A DNA stretch of 5,888 nt from Anaerolineae bacterium (GTDB lineage: Bacteria; Chloroflexota; Anaerolineae; Anaerolineales; Anaerolineaceae). Where the stretch lies: positions 1-5,888 of the forward strand of contig JACRAG010000500.1 of assembly GCA_016213455.1 (NCBI GenBank), written 5' to 3'. Numbering within the stretch: the first letter of the stretch is position 1; each line of letters starts with the position of its first letter. Below the pieces are notes generated by a model, which saw only the letters and a list, made by a program, of their open reading frames with translations, did no database searches and had not been told where the DNA came from. Positions 1 to 5,888 of this stretch are shown here, piece after piece. The position numbers and the translations under genes were made by a program.

Positions 1-1398
1 GTCGCCACCGCACAGGGTGATCGGTTCGGCAACCATGGCACGCATCCGGGCATATTCGCGCAAGGCGCCGATGGCGTTGATGGCGCGGTCGGGAGCGCCG
101 TAGGCAGGGATGCCGTTATCCACCAACCAGGCCATGGCTTTTTCGGAGCGCTCACCGCCAACGAAGGAAACCACCACGGGTTTTCCACTGACACCGGAAT
201 CATCGAGAGCGGCTTTGATCGCCTTGGCAATTTCCAATGGATCTGTCACGGCGGTTTCACAATACAAGACCGCGAGACCGTCCACCCAGGCGTGCGCGTA
301 AGCGAATTTGATCGCATCGTGGTACCAGTCATTGCCAGCCATACCGGTCAGGTCAACCGGGTTCTTGGCAGAGCCGAACTCGGGCATGTGTTTCTTGAGT
401 TCAGCCTGGACTTCTGCGGGGGCGAATTTCAGAGGGAGATCATAGCGTTCCGCGGAGTCAGTCGCCAGCACGCCAACGCCACCACCGTTGGTGATGATGA
501 GCAGATTGTCGCCGTACATGGGGGGCTGGATGGAAAGAGCCAGGGTGCGATCGAACAGGTTATCAAGATCACTGGCCTGAACCACACCGGCCTGCGAGAA
601 GGCGGCGCCGTAAACCTTGGCTGCACCCGCCAGGGAACCCGTGTGAGAGGCAGCGGCTGCCGCGCCATGCGCAGAAACGCCGGCTTTGAGGGCGATGATG
701 GGTTTGGTTGTTTTACGCGCCACATCAATGAAGCTGCGGCCATTCTTGAAGCCTTCAATGTAGAGGGTGATGCAGGATGTGCTGGGGTCGTCATTCAACC
801 ACTCGATGATATCGGCGAAATCCAGGTCGGACATGTTGCCGATGGAGATGAGTTTGTCGAAACCCACGCCGCGGGTGTAAGTGGAGGCGTCGATGGCGAT
901 CAACAATGCGCCGGACTGGCTGATGAGGGTGGCTTTGCCGGGCAGGGGCAGATAAGGCGCGAAGGAGGCGTTCATCTTCTCGGAGTTGGAGAGCACACCC
1001 ACGATATTGGGTCCGAGAATGCGCATGCCTTTTTCGTGAGCCATGGCAACGATCTGATCCTCGAGTTCGCGTTTACCAACTTCACTGAAGCCGGAGGTAA
1101 TGATAATCAGGCCTTTGACGCCCTTCTTGCCACATTCTTCGATGGCCTGCGGGACAACTTTTGCCGGGATGGTGATGACTGCGGCGTCCACTTCACCAGG
1201 GATCTCCGTTACGGAAGCATAGCACTTCAATCCCATGATTTCGGTTGCAGAAGGATTAATGGGATAAATGGTGCCGGTGAAGCCCTGTTTGACAAGGTTC
1301 TCGAGTACGGTGTAACCGATTTTGCCGGGGGTTGCAGAAGCACCAACAACCGCAATTGCTTTCGGGTGCATGATGCCATCTAATGCTGAAGTGTTCAC
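1..1398 (-). CDS. ADP-forming acetate/acyl-CoA synthetase, alpha-type region (3' end outside window)
   Basis: The enzyme converts acyl-CoA, ADP and phosphate to the acid, CoA and ATP (or the reverse) in the cytoplasm. The frame stays open for 466 codons to the window edge, so the stop codon is not seen. A CoA-binding Rossmann region opens with AVVGASATPGKIG (16-28). It is followed by YPINP (45-49), TSGFSE (101-106), GPN (129-131), SQSGAL (160-165) and the GNMSD segment (187-191). The SHTGSLAG motif (251-258) holds His252, matching the phosphohistidine of this family. TNGGGVGVLATD (303-314) and NPVDLTG (346-352) mark the succinyl-CoA-ligase-like part. Archaeal alpha subunits are about 460 residues, while fused alpha-beta forms are about 700; the window cannot tell which this is. 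The position after GPN, usually Cys, is Ile132. The GTG start is chosen because GGAGGA lies 5 nt upstream; an in-frame ATG nine codons later lacks such a site. The family is secure, the acyl substrate is not. Confidence 0.9.
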   Translation of the reverse strand, partial: MNTSALDGIMHPKAIAVVGASATPGKIGYTVLENLVKQGFTGTIYPINPSATEIMGLKCYASVTEIPGEVDAAVITIPAKVVPQAIEECGKKGVKGLIIITSGFSEVGKRELEDQIVAMAHEKGMRILGPNIVGVLSNSEKMNASFAPYLPLPGKATLISQSGALLIAIDASTYTRGVGFDKLISIGNMSDLDFADIIEWLNDDPSTSCITLYIEGFKNGRSFIDVARKTTKPIIALKAGVSAHGAAAAASHTGSLAGAAKVYGAAFSQAGVVQASDLDNLFDRTLALSIQPPMYGDNLLIITNGGGVGVLATDSAERYDLPLKFAPAEVQAELKKHMPEFGSAKNPVDLTGMAGNDWYHDAIKFAYAHAWVDGLAVLYCETAVTDPLEIAKAIKAALDDSGVSGKPVVVSFVGGERSEKAMAWLVDNGIPAYGAPDRAINAIGALREYARMRAMVAEPITLCGGD

Positions 1399-1403
1399 TG
1401 TTT

Positions 1404-1409
1404 TCCTCC
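1404..1409 (-). promoter_or_regulatory. Ribosome binding site fixing the GTG start of the acyl-CoA synthetase
   Basis: GGAGGA on the minus strand lies 5 nt before the GTG at 1398-1396. It is a near-perfect Shine-Dalgarno match at normal spacing, which favours GTG over the ATG at 1371-1369. Confidence 0.8.
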
Positions 1410-1449
1410 AAATAGTATCGTCATCAGACGTTGGTTCGAGACATTTTTG

Positions 1450-1493
1450 TTAGGTCGTTGTCAAAAATATTTTAAACACTTTTTATGACCTAA
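1450..1493 (-). promoter_or_regulatory. Candidate promoter/operator: inverted TTAGGTC half-sites around an AT-rich core
   Basis: The 178-bp gap between the zinc-ribbon gene and the synthetase gene contains TTAGGTC at 1450-1456 and its exact reverse complement GACCTAA at 1487-1493. They lie symmetrically around 1471.5. The core between them is very AT-rich and holds TAAAAT (minus strand, 1474-1469), which resembles a -10 box and would give a leader of roughly 60-65 nt. A TTGACA (1464-1459) is also present but has no acceptable -10 box at 16-18 bp. An operator covering the promoter is a reasonable guess; two 7-bp half-sites are weak evidence alone. No convincing terminator for the upstream gene is visible in this gap, so read-through into the synthetase gene is possible. 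Confidence 0.3.
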
Positions 1494-1576
1494 AAGTAAC
1501 TAATATCCTGGAAAATCATCCTAGATTGTGCCAACTTTATATGACAGACAATTTGACGAGCCATCTGAATTGATTT

Positions 1577-2650
1577 TCACTGAGCGGGTTCGATGGTGAC
1601 GATATCGCCAAATCCATTGATGGATAAGTTCCAGATGCTGCCAATGACAGCCTGGTTGAAAAGGGATTCGTCGGTGGTGGTCAACGATTTGGTTTTTCCC
1701 TCCACCTCGAACACGATTGTGAATGATTGGGATCTGTCACCCAGGCGTTGATTTTCGGAGGTCTGGTAGGACGGCCAGACTGGCGAAGAATTGGATCCCT
1801 GTTCAACCAGATCCTGTACGACTGCCCATTCCTCGACCTGGTAACGGCAATAGTCTGCGTATACTTCATAGGCGCAGTCCTGTACTACCTTTCCAAAGCC
1901 GGTGCCTTCATCGACCGTGTACGGCGTACCGCAGACCTCAACAGCACCGGGAACAGAGTCTTGAACCGTCTCTCGGTAGCGTTCCTCGCAGGAGATCAAC
2001 TTGGCGCCGGCTGGCAGCTCGTCGCGCCAATCTTGTTTTTCTACCGGGCCAAATTGCTCCAGCGCAACAACGGATCGCCACGACCGGTCGGCTACTGTGC
2101 CTGTCATAGAATTGCTTCGGAAAAGCGAAAGAATGATGCAGACAATGACAATAAGCCCAACTGCGCCCAAAACCCAAACAATGGGTGATATTTTCCGTCC
2201 AGTTACTGGTTGAGGCGGGGATGCCGGTTGAGGTTCGTGACCCGGCAATGGCGCGCCGCAGCGCGAACATCTTGCGTTGGCTGGGGGATTTTTTTCGCCG
2301 CAGGCAGCGCACGTCACGTCTGGGACTGGGTCATTCCGGAAAGCGCCGACTACCTGTCCGGCTGCGCGTTGTTTGCCCTCGGCGAGGTTAGCGCCGCAGT
2401 TTGTGCATACCTGTGTGTTCGCAGGGTTGCGCGCTCCGCAATAACCACAGTGAATATCGGGTGCAGCTTTGGCTTTTTCGATGGTGGCTTCGTCTTTGAT
2501 CACTTCCGTTGTTGCTGGCTGGACGAAATCTACATCGGCCGGTTGTGCTGCGCCGCAAGAGACGCATACTTTAACGTCGCCCGGATTACGTGTCTGGCAG
2601 TTGGGGCATTTCCATACCAGTTTGACAAAACCGACGACTTTTTTTGCCAT
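1577..2650 (-). CDS. Membrane protein with three N-terminal zinc ribbons, one TM segment and a Cys-containing outer domain
   Basis: A 357-residue protein of unknown function. It has three four-Cys modules: Cys15/18/29/32, Cys68/71/82/85 and Cys114/117/128/131. All three share the spacing C-x2-C-x3-N-x6-C-x2-C, and the first also has a Trp two residues before its first Cys (Trp13), the pattern of RanBP2-type zinc fingers. A Pro-rich linker (135-149) and basic GRK lead to a hydrophobic helix at about 154-177. The last 180 residues are soluble and contain Cys221, 240, 259 and 268 plus a run of aromatic residues (YEVYADYCRY, 261-270). The basic flank predicts the zinc modules inside the cell and the C-terminal domain outside, where the cysteines could form disulfides. 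Zinc-ribbon-plus-TM proteins are known widely in bacteria, often without an assigned role. The ATG at 2650 is preferred over an upstream start at 2746 because GGAG lies 5 nt before it and the longer form would translate through the TATAAT box. Confidence 0.85.
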   Translation of the reverse strand: MAKKVVGFVKLVWKCPNCQTRNPGDVKVCVSCGAAQPADVDFVQPATTEVIKDEATIEKAKAAPDIHCGYCGARNPANTQVCTNCGANLAEGKQRAAGQVVGAFRNDPVPDVTCAACGEKNPPANARCSRCGAPLPGHEPQPASPPQPVTGRKISPIVWVLGAVGLIVIVCIILSLFRSNSMTGTVADRSWRSVVALEQFGPVEKQDWRDELPAGAKLISCEERYRETVQDSVPGAVEVCGTPYTVDEGTGFGKVVQDCAYEVYADYCRYQVEEWAVVQDLVEQGSNSSPVWPSYQTSENQRLGDRSQSFTIVFEVEGKTKSLTTTDESLFNQAVIGSIWNLSINGFGDIVTIEPAQ

Positions 2651-2655
2651 GTGCG

Positions 2656-2659
2656 CTCC
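2656..2659 (-). promoter_or_regulatory. Ribosome binding site fixing the start of the zinc-ribbon gene
   Basis: GGAG on the minus strand sits 5 nt before the ATG at 2650-2648. It supports a 357-residue product over a version extended by 32 residues at the N-terminus, whose extra residues show no domain character. Confidence 0.6.
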
Positions 2660-2683
2660 AAATATTAGAACAATTCTGTAGTT

Positions 2684-2719
2684 ATTATAAAGTGAAACAG
2701 TGGGTTTTCCCACAGTTTC
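2684..2719 (-). promoter_or_regulatory. Promoter of the zinc-ribbon gene with an overlapping palindrome (candidate operator)
   Basis: A consensus TATAAT lies on the minus strand at 2689-2684, about 33 nt before the start codon, implying a leader of roughly 25 nt. The -35 position is occupied by an imperfect palindrome at 2694-2719: arms GAAACAGTGGG and CCCACAGTTTC pair at 10 of 11 positions around TTTT, with one central A:A mismatch. A 17-bp spacer would put the -35 hexamer at TGGGAA, far from TTGACA. A promoter without a good -35 box but with a palindrome there suggests binding of a dimeric activator or repressor. The hexamer and the palindrome are seen directly; the regulatory role is inferred. 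Confidence 0.55.
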
Positions 2720-2776
2720 GTTAGATATCGCCAGAGCTATTCGCAAAGTCTGCGATTTACCAAAAATCTATCTCCA

Positions 2777-2787
2777 CGGCTTCGCCG
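2777..2787. repeat. Small GC-rich hairpin (CGGC-TTC-GCCG) in the htpG downstream spacer
   Basis: CGGC and GCCG pair around TTC in a GC-rich block (about 2775-2800) inside an otherwise AT-rich spacer. On the minus strand it is followed about 10 nt later by TTTTT. The block resembles the short GC-rich hairpin units found in dispersed intergenic repeats, but only one copy lies in this window, so it may be a chance structure or a minor terminator. Confidence 0.25.
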
Positions 2788-2817
2788 CAGCCCCGTCCTG
2801 AAAGGGTGCAGAGCAAG

Positions 2818-2862
2818 AATTGGGGTGTTGAGCCGACCATTGGTCGGGTCAACACCCCAATT
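2818..2862 (-). terminator. Long hairpin downstream of htpG, probable terminator
   Basis: The arms 2818-2838 and 2842-2862 pair at 20 of 21 positions: a perfect 14-bp outer stem (AATTGGGGTGTTGA), one G:G mismatch (2832/2848) and a perfect 6-bp inner stem (CCGACC) around ATT. It begins 56 bp after the htpG stop and precedes the promoter of the next gene, as expected for a transcription-unit boundary. On the minus strand the tail after the stem is only modestly T-rich (AATTCTTGCTCT). The plus strand gives the better T run, although no plus-strand gene reads toward it. The terminator role is therefore likely but not certain. Confidence 0.6.
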
Positions 2863-2881
2863 TTGTCAAGTTACTTTGCGA

Positions 2882-2909
2882 ACAGTCGTGCGAATAACGA
2901 TTCGACTGT
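2882..2909. repeat. Short inverted repeat just after the htpG stop
   Basis: ACAGTCG (2882-2888) and CGACTGT (2903-2909) are exact reverse complements 9 nt downstream of the htpG stop codon. An alternative pairing adds CGAAT/ATTCG around AACG, with a bulge on one side. It has no T run on the minus strand. It could protect the 3' end of the htpG message or be incidental. Confidence 0.35.
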
Positions 2910-2918
2910 CAGTGATTG

Positions 2919-4772
2919 CTACTTAAGCATCGCCTGCATCATCTGTTGGATGCGTTCAATCATGGTCGCAGGGTTGGGGTGAAGACCTTCGATCAAAAGG
3001 GCATTTTCATAAATTTGTTCCACGATCAAGGCGCGGCGGGGATCCTCTGCGGTAAGGTCGAGCAGACCGGTGATGAGTTGGTGGTCAGGATTGATTTCCA
3101 GAACCTTTTCAGGCTCATCAAACTCCTTCTGCAACAGCCGATATACCCGTTGCATTTCGGGCTGAGTCGATCCGTCTTTGTTCACCAGGCGTGCCGGGGA
3201 ATCGGTCAGGCGATCCGTGGAGCGAACATCGACGACTTTATCGCCCAGCAGGTCTTTGAACAGGGTGATGAGGGCATCAATCTTCTCCGGAGATTGCGTG
3301 ATTTGTGGTTCGTCAGGAGTGGTCTCTCCACCTTCGGGTTTTTCAGCGGTAGCGCCAGCAAGAGGGTGGTCTTTATACTGCTGCAGAGCCAGTACCACAA
3401 AAGCGTCGATCGGGTCAGAAAGGAGCAGCACATCAAAACCTTGCTTGCGATACAGGTCGAGATGTGGGCTGCGCATCAGAGAGCGTTCGTCTTCACCTGT
3501 CAGGTAATAGATTTTGTTTTGCGAGGGCTTCATCTCGGCAATGTAATCATCCAGCGAGCGCAATTCGCCTGGGTGATTGAGGCTTGAGAAGCGCAGCAGC
3601 GGCGAAAGATTGGATAGGTTCTCACGGTCCGATGCGATGCCTTCTTTGACGAATCTCCCCGACGCTTTCCAGAACTTTTCGTAGGTTTCTTTCTTGTTTT
3701 GCGCCAGGTCTTTGAGCAGATCGATGACACGGTTGGTAATCAGGCGCTTGAGCTGCGGAATGATGCGGGAGGCTTGCATGGTCTCACGGTTGACATTTAA
3801 AGGAATATCCTCGGAGTCCACCACACCCTGGACAAAGCGGAAATATTCGGGAAGGAGATCGCGGCAATATTCCTGGATCAACACTTTACGAGCATACAGC
3901 TTGATCCCGTCTTCCTTGCGAAGGGAGAAGAAAGACTTTTCGGTGTTTTCGGGAATGAAAAGCATGGCGTAAAGCTGCACGGGAGCATCGACATTCATAT
4001 GCGCATAGGCAACGGGTGCAGTGAAATCCAAAGTGAATTGCCGGTAAAAATCGTGCACCTGTTCTTCGGTCACTTCGCGTGGGCTTTTGCGCCAGATGGC
4101 GGTTACCTGGTTCACCTGATCTGCATTTTCTCCCAGGTAGATGGGGTAGGGCACAAAATCGGAATGGCGCTTCACAATCTCCCGAATGCGGTACTCTTCC
4201 GTAAAGTCCGCTGCGTCTTCCTTGAGCTTAATTTTTATGGTTGTTCCGCGCGCCAATTCTTCTGAGGCACGAATCGTAAAGGTTTCCTCGCCTTCTGAAT
4301 ACCAGACAGCCGCCTGGCTTTCTTTTTGATAGGAGCGCGAGGTTACCTCGATCCATTCGGCAACCATGAAAGCTGCATAGAAACCTACGCCGAACTGCCC
4401 GATGAGGTTGCTGACGGCGCCTTTCTCCTGGTTGGCGGCTTCAAGGAATGCACGCGCGCCGGAGTGGGCGATGGTGCCCAGGTTTTCAGCCATTTCTTCG
4501 GCTGTCATGCCAATGCCATTGTCACGAATGGTCAACAGGCGTTCGTCTTTATTGACCGAAATCCAGATGCCGGGTTCGGCATCCGGTTCAAGCACATCGC
4601 GGTTGGTCAGCATCTCAAAATCCAGACGGGTTAAAGCGTCGCTGGCATTGGAGATCAATTCTCGCAAAAATACTTCACGTTCTGAATACAAGGAATGGAT
4701 CAGGATATTCAGAAGTTGGCGGGTTTCAGCTTTAAAAGGGGTTGGTTTCTTGAAAGGTATTTTGGCAGCCAT
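2919..4772 (-). CDS. htpG: Molecular chaperone HtpG (bacterial Hsp90)
   Basis: A cytosolic ATP-dependent dimeric chaperone that remodels client proteins, often with DnaK. At 617 residues it is complete and of normal bacterial length. The N-terminal GHKL ATPase domain shows FLRELISNASDAL (35-47) with catalytic Glu38 and Mg-binding Asn42, DNGIGM (84-89) with adenine-contacting Asp84, the lid segment GTIAHSGAR (99-107), GQFGVGFY (125-132) and GTTIKI (176-181). The middle domain carries PLNVNRE (324-330), whose Arg329 corresponds to the ATP-sensing arginine. A Pro/Glu/Thr-rich stretch at about 472-496 separates the middle from the C-terminal dimerisation domain, which ends NPATMIERIQQMMQAMLK; there is no MEEVD tail, as usual for bacterial forms. 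AGGTGG lies 4 nt before the ATG. A terminator upstream and a long hairpin downstream suggest a single-gene unit. I see no CIRCE element (TTAGCACTC-N9-GAGTGCTAA) upstream; a TATAGT at 4812-4807 is the best -10 candidate and has no clear -35 box. Confidence 0.97.
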   Translation of the reverse strand: MAAKIPFKKPTPFKAETRQLLNILIHSLYSEREVFLRELISNASDALTRLDFEMLTNRDVLEPDAEPGIWISVNKDERLLTIRDNGIGMTAEEMAENLGTIAHSGARAFLEAANQEKGAVSNLIGQFGVGFYAAFMVAEWIEVTSRSYQKESQAAVWYSEGEETFTIRASEELARGTTIKIKLKEDAADFTEEYRIREIVKRHSDFVPYPIYLGENADQVNQVTAIWRKSPREVTEEQVHDFYRQFTLDFTAPVAYAHMNVDAPVQLYAMLFIPENTEKSFFSLRKEDGIKLYARKVLIQEYCRDLLPEYFRFVQGVVDSEDIPLNVNRETMQASRIIPQLKRLITNRVIDLLKDLAQNKKETYEKFWKASGRFVKEGIASDRENLSNLSPLLRFSSLNHPGELRSLDDYIAEMKPSQNKIYYLTGEDERSLMRSPHLDLYRKQGFDVLLLSDPIDAFVVLALQQYKDHPLAGATAEKPEGGETTPDEPQITQSPEKIDALITLFKDLLGDKVVDVRSTDRLTDSPARLVNKDGSTQPEMQRVYRLLQKEFDEPEKVLEINPDHQLITGLLDLTAEDPRRALIVEQIYENALLIEGLHPNPATMIERIQQMMQAMLK

Positions 4773-4835
4773 AATTCCACCTGTTCGATTGGATTTTCCG
4801 ACATTAACTATAAACCCAAAAGATAAGAAAAATAT

Positions 4836-4864
4836 AAACGCTGCCGGGCACCCCGGCAGCGTTT
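4836..4864 (-). terminator. Rho-independent terminator after the unknown gene
   Basis: A perfect 13-bp stem (AAACGCTGCCGGG at 4836-4848 pairing with 4852-4864) closes on a CAC loop. On the minus strand it is followed by a T-rich tail (TATATTTTTCTTATCTTTT). It lies 22 bp after the stop codon at 4887 and before the htpG start, so it ends the threonine dehydrogenase/unknown-gene unit and separates it from htpG. Confidence 0.92.
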
Positions 4865-4886
4865 ACTCTGATCATTTTGGGTGGCT

Positions 4887-5432
4887 CTATTGGGCGAAAA
4901 CGGTCTGGTCCTGGCGGACGAGAACATAAGGCGTCTGGATGGGGCCGATGGTGGGGAGGAGAATATTGGTGATTTCGGCATCATACAGGGCTGTGTAAGC
5001 CTCGCGCGCGATCTCCAGATATTTGCGCAAGTCTGCTGACGTGGCCATGCGGATTTTCCCCTTGATTAGAAATGAGCCAACCTGGCAGGTAACAGGTTCC
5101 ATCTTTCGGTTCATTTCGGTTGGGTCAAAATCGACCGGGTCTTTGCCAGGTGGCGCAATGTGAAAAGCCAGCACTTGCGAAATGGACAGGTTGACTTCCG
5201 TATAAGTGATGGGTTTGATTAATTGCGCCGAGGTGGTGATCAGGCTGCGCGCTCGATGTAGGGCAATACGATCAGGCGCGGCATTGGTGCGAAGCCAGGT
5301 GCTGACACGGATCATGTTCTTGGTTACGACTTCGCCCCAATACAAAGAGCTGTTCGTGTAAACCATCACCGAGGTGGATTTCTCGTCCGGGCCAACCGGG
5401 ATGGGGTTGGCGGTCTGGTTGCTGGCGTCCAT
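4887..5432 (-). CDS. Uncharacterised protein with two similar halves, cotranscribed with threonine dehydrogenase
   Basis: I do not recognise a family for this 181-residue protein. It has no signal peptide or membrane helix and a single Cys (116), so it is probably cytoplasmic. By eye it holds two related segments, about 22-92 and 113-180. Both begin with a strand pair ending in Gly (SSLYWGEV at 28-35; SFLIKGKI at 120-127). Each then has an aromatic-Leu pair (W46-L47; Y138-L139), an ALxxA helix (57-61; 148-152) and a final V-rich strand ending in an aromatic residue. The linker (93-112) is polar and Pro/Asp-rich. A beta-helix-beta tandem fold is a guess. AGGGGG lies 4 nt before the ATG, and the gene begins 15 bp after the stop of the dehydrogenase gene, so the two are probably cotranscribed; a strong terminator follows. 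Coding support is good (clean start site, operon position, end at a terminator), but function is unknown. Confidence 0.85.
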   Translation of the reverse strand: MDASNQTANPIPVGPDEKSTSVMVYTNSSLYWGEVVTKNMIRVSTWLRTNAAPDRIALHRARSLITTSAQLIKPITYTEVNLSISQVLAFHIAPPGKDPVDFDPTEMNRKMEPVTCQVGSFLIKGKIRMATSADLRKYLEIAREAYTALYDAEITNILLPTIGPIQTPYVLVRQDQTVFAQ

Positions 5433-5447
5433 TGAGCCCCCTTTTGA

Positions 5448-5888
5448 TTACTTCTGATAGCGTTGTTTGATGGCAGGAATCAGATATTCCGCGAAGGCTT
5501 TCTCCTGGTCATAATCCGGCGACCAACCCCAATCGCGGCGAGCTGCATTGTCGTCAACATCAGCAGGCCAGGAATCCACGATGCGCTGCCGGCTGCGATG
5601 GGGTGCGTAGTCGATTTTCGCGGATGGGAAGGATTGTGTCACCATCCGGCGAATCTCTTCTGCGGAAGGACTGAAGCTGGTTACATTATATACCGATTGT
5701 GAAATTGACGCTCGTGGTGCGTCGTGAAGAAGGATCAAGGATTTGATGGCATCCGGCATCGCCATGAATGGGAGCCGTGTATCGGGGCGAACAAAGCACT
5801 CATATTCCAATCCCTGAGCCGCATGGTGCAGCATTTCGGGACCGTAATCGCTGGTGCCGCCGGTCGGGGTGGTGTCGGCGCTGATCAA
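5448..5888 (-). CDS. L-threonine 3-dehydrogenase, SDR (NAD-dependent epimerase-like) type, C-terminal part
   Basis: The enzyme oxidises L-threonine with NAD+ to 2-amino-3-ketobutyrate, which glycine C-acetyltransferase cleaves to glycine and acetyl-CoA. Only the last 146 residues lie in the window; the N-terminal Rossmann glycine motif and the catalytic YxxxK are beyond the edge. The diagnostic C-terminal signatures of the short-chain type, as in Cupriavidus and animal mitochondrial TDH, are present. These are PTGGTSDYG (window residues 8-16), ECFVRPDTRLPFMAMPDA (30-47), YNVTSFSPSAEEI (67-79), RQRIVDSWPADVDD (100-113) and ARRDWGWSPDYD (116-127). This differs from the zinc-dependent medium-chain Tdh of Escherichia coli. 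The TTG at the window edge is simply an internal leucine codon, not a start. The next gene follows after 15 bp. Other sugar-nucleotide epimerases are less likely because of the RPDTRLP and DSWP motifs. Confidence 0.88.
   Translation of the reverse strand: MISADTTPTGGTSDYGPEMLHHAAQGLEYECFVRPDTRLPFMAMPDAIKSLILLHDAPRASISQSVYNVTSFSPSAEEIRRMVTQSFPSAKIDYAPHRSRQRIVDSWPADVDDNAARRDWGWSPDYDQEKAFAEYLIPAIKQRYQK

Noticed and set aside
292..1383. Long plus-strand open frame of 363 codons
   Set aside because: It lies wholly opposite the acyl-CoA synthetase gene, whose protein has clear family motifs. The plus-strand translation shows no recognisable domain and no ribosome binding site was identified.
1511..1578. 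Inverted repeat GAAAATCA/TGATTTTC around the stop of the zinc-ribbon gene
   Set aside because: The arms are only 8 bp, AT-rich and 52 bp apart, and no T run follows; chance is the simplest explanation.
2651..2746. N-terminal extension of the zinc-ribbon protein by 32 residues
   Set aside because: It would run through the TATAAT box and the palindrome. The internal ATG at 2650 has a GGAG at the right distance.
2916..3587. Plus-strand open frame of 223 codons opposite htpG
   Set aside because: It overlaps the C-terminal coding region of an intact htpG and its translation resembles no known protein.
4773..4835. Heat-shock operator (CIRCE) upstream of htpG
   Set aside because: No TTAGCACTC-N9-GAGTGCTAA or close variant is present. 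Only a weak TATAGT without a -35 box is visible.
5448..5888. TTG at the right edge as the start of a short gene
   Set aside because: The residues from that point match the interior of SDR threonine dehydrogenase, so the gene continues past the window.

Overview
The window carries five genes, all on the minus strand, so they read right to left. The two outer genes are cut by the window edges. I see no convincing plus-strand gene; the long plus-strand frames, including one of 363 codons opposite the leftmost gene, are antisense shadows. Moderate GC, an SDR-type threonine dehydrogenase, a single-subunit-style HtpG, an ADP-forming acyl-CoA synthetase and a membrane protein headed by several zinc ribbons together suggest a bacterium of the Chloroflexota, perhaps Anaerolineae-like. 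That placement is inference from gene content, with no marker gene to confirm it.

Layout in transcription order. (1) 5888-5448: C-terminal part of an SDR-family L-threonine 3-dehydrogenase. (2) 5432-4887: an unrecognised 181-residue protein, 15 bp downstream of the first gene, made of two similar halves. A perfect 13-bp hairpin with a T-rich tail (4836-4864) ends this two-gene unit. (3) 4772-2919: full-length HtpG (Hsp90), apparently its own transcription unit, followed by a very long hairpin (2818-2862). (4) 2650-1577: a 357-residue protein with three zinc ribbons, one transmembrane segment and a Cys-containing outer domain. It has its own TATAAT box with an inverted repeat where the -35 element would lie. 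(5) 1398-1: the first 466 residues of an ADP-forming acetate/acyl-CoA synthetase with a GTG start and a strong ribosome binding site.

Metabolically, threonine dehydrogenase makes 2-amino-3-ketobutyrate, which is normally cleaved to glycine and acetyl-CoA. An ADP-forming synthetase can turn acetyl-CoA into acetate and ATP. The two end genes could therefore serve a common amino-acid fermentation route, but they are separate transcription units with HtpG and the zinc-ribbon protein between them, so the link is only suggestive.

No tRNA, rRNA, CRISPR array, insertion sequence or phage gene was recognised. This looks mostly like an ordinary chromosomal housekeeping region. The most interesting parts are the duplicated-domain unknown protein, the triple zinc-ribbon membrane protein with its palindromic promoter, and the structured spacer between htpG and that gene.
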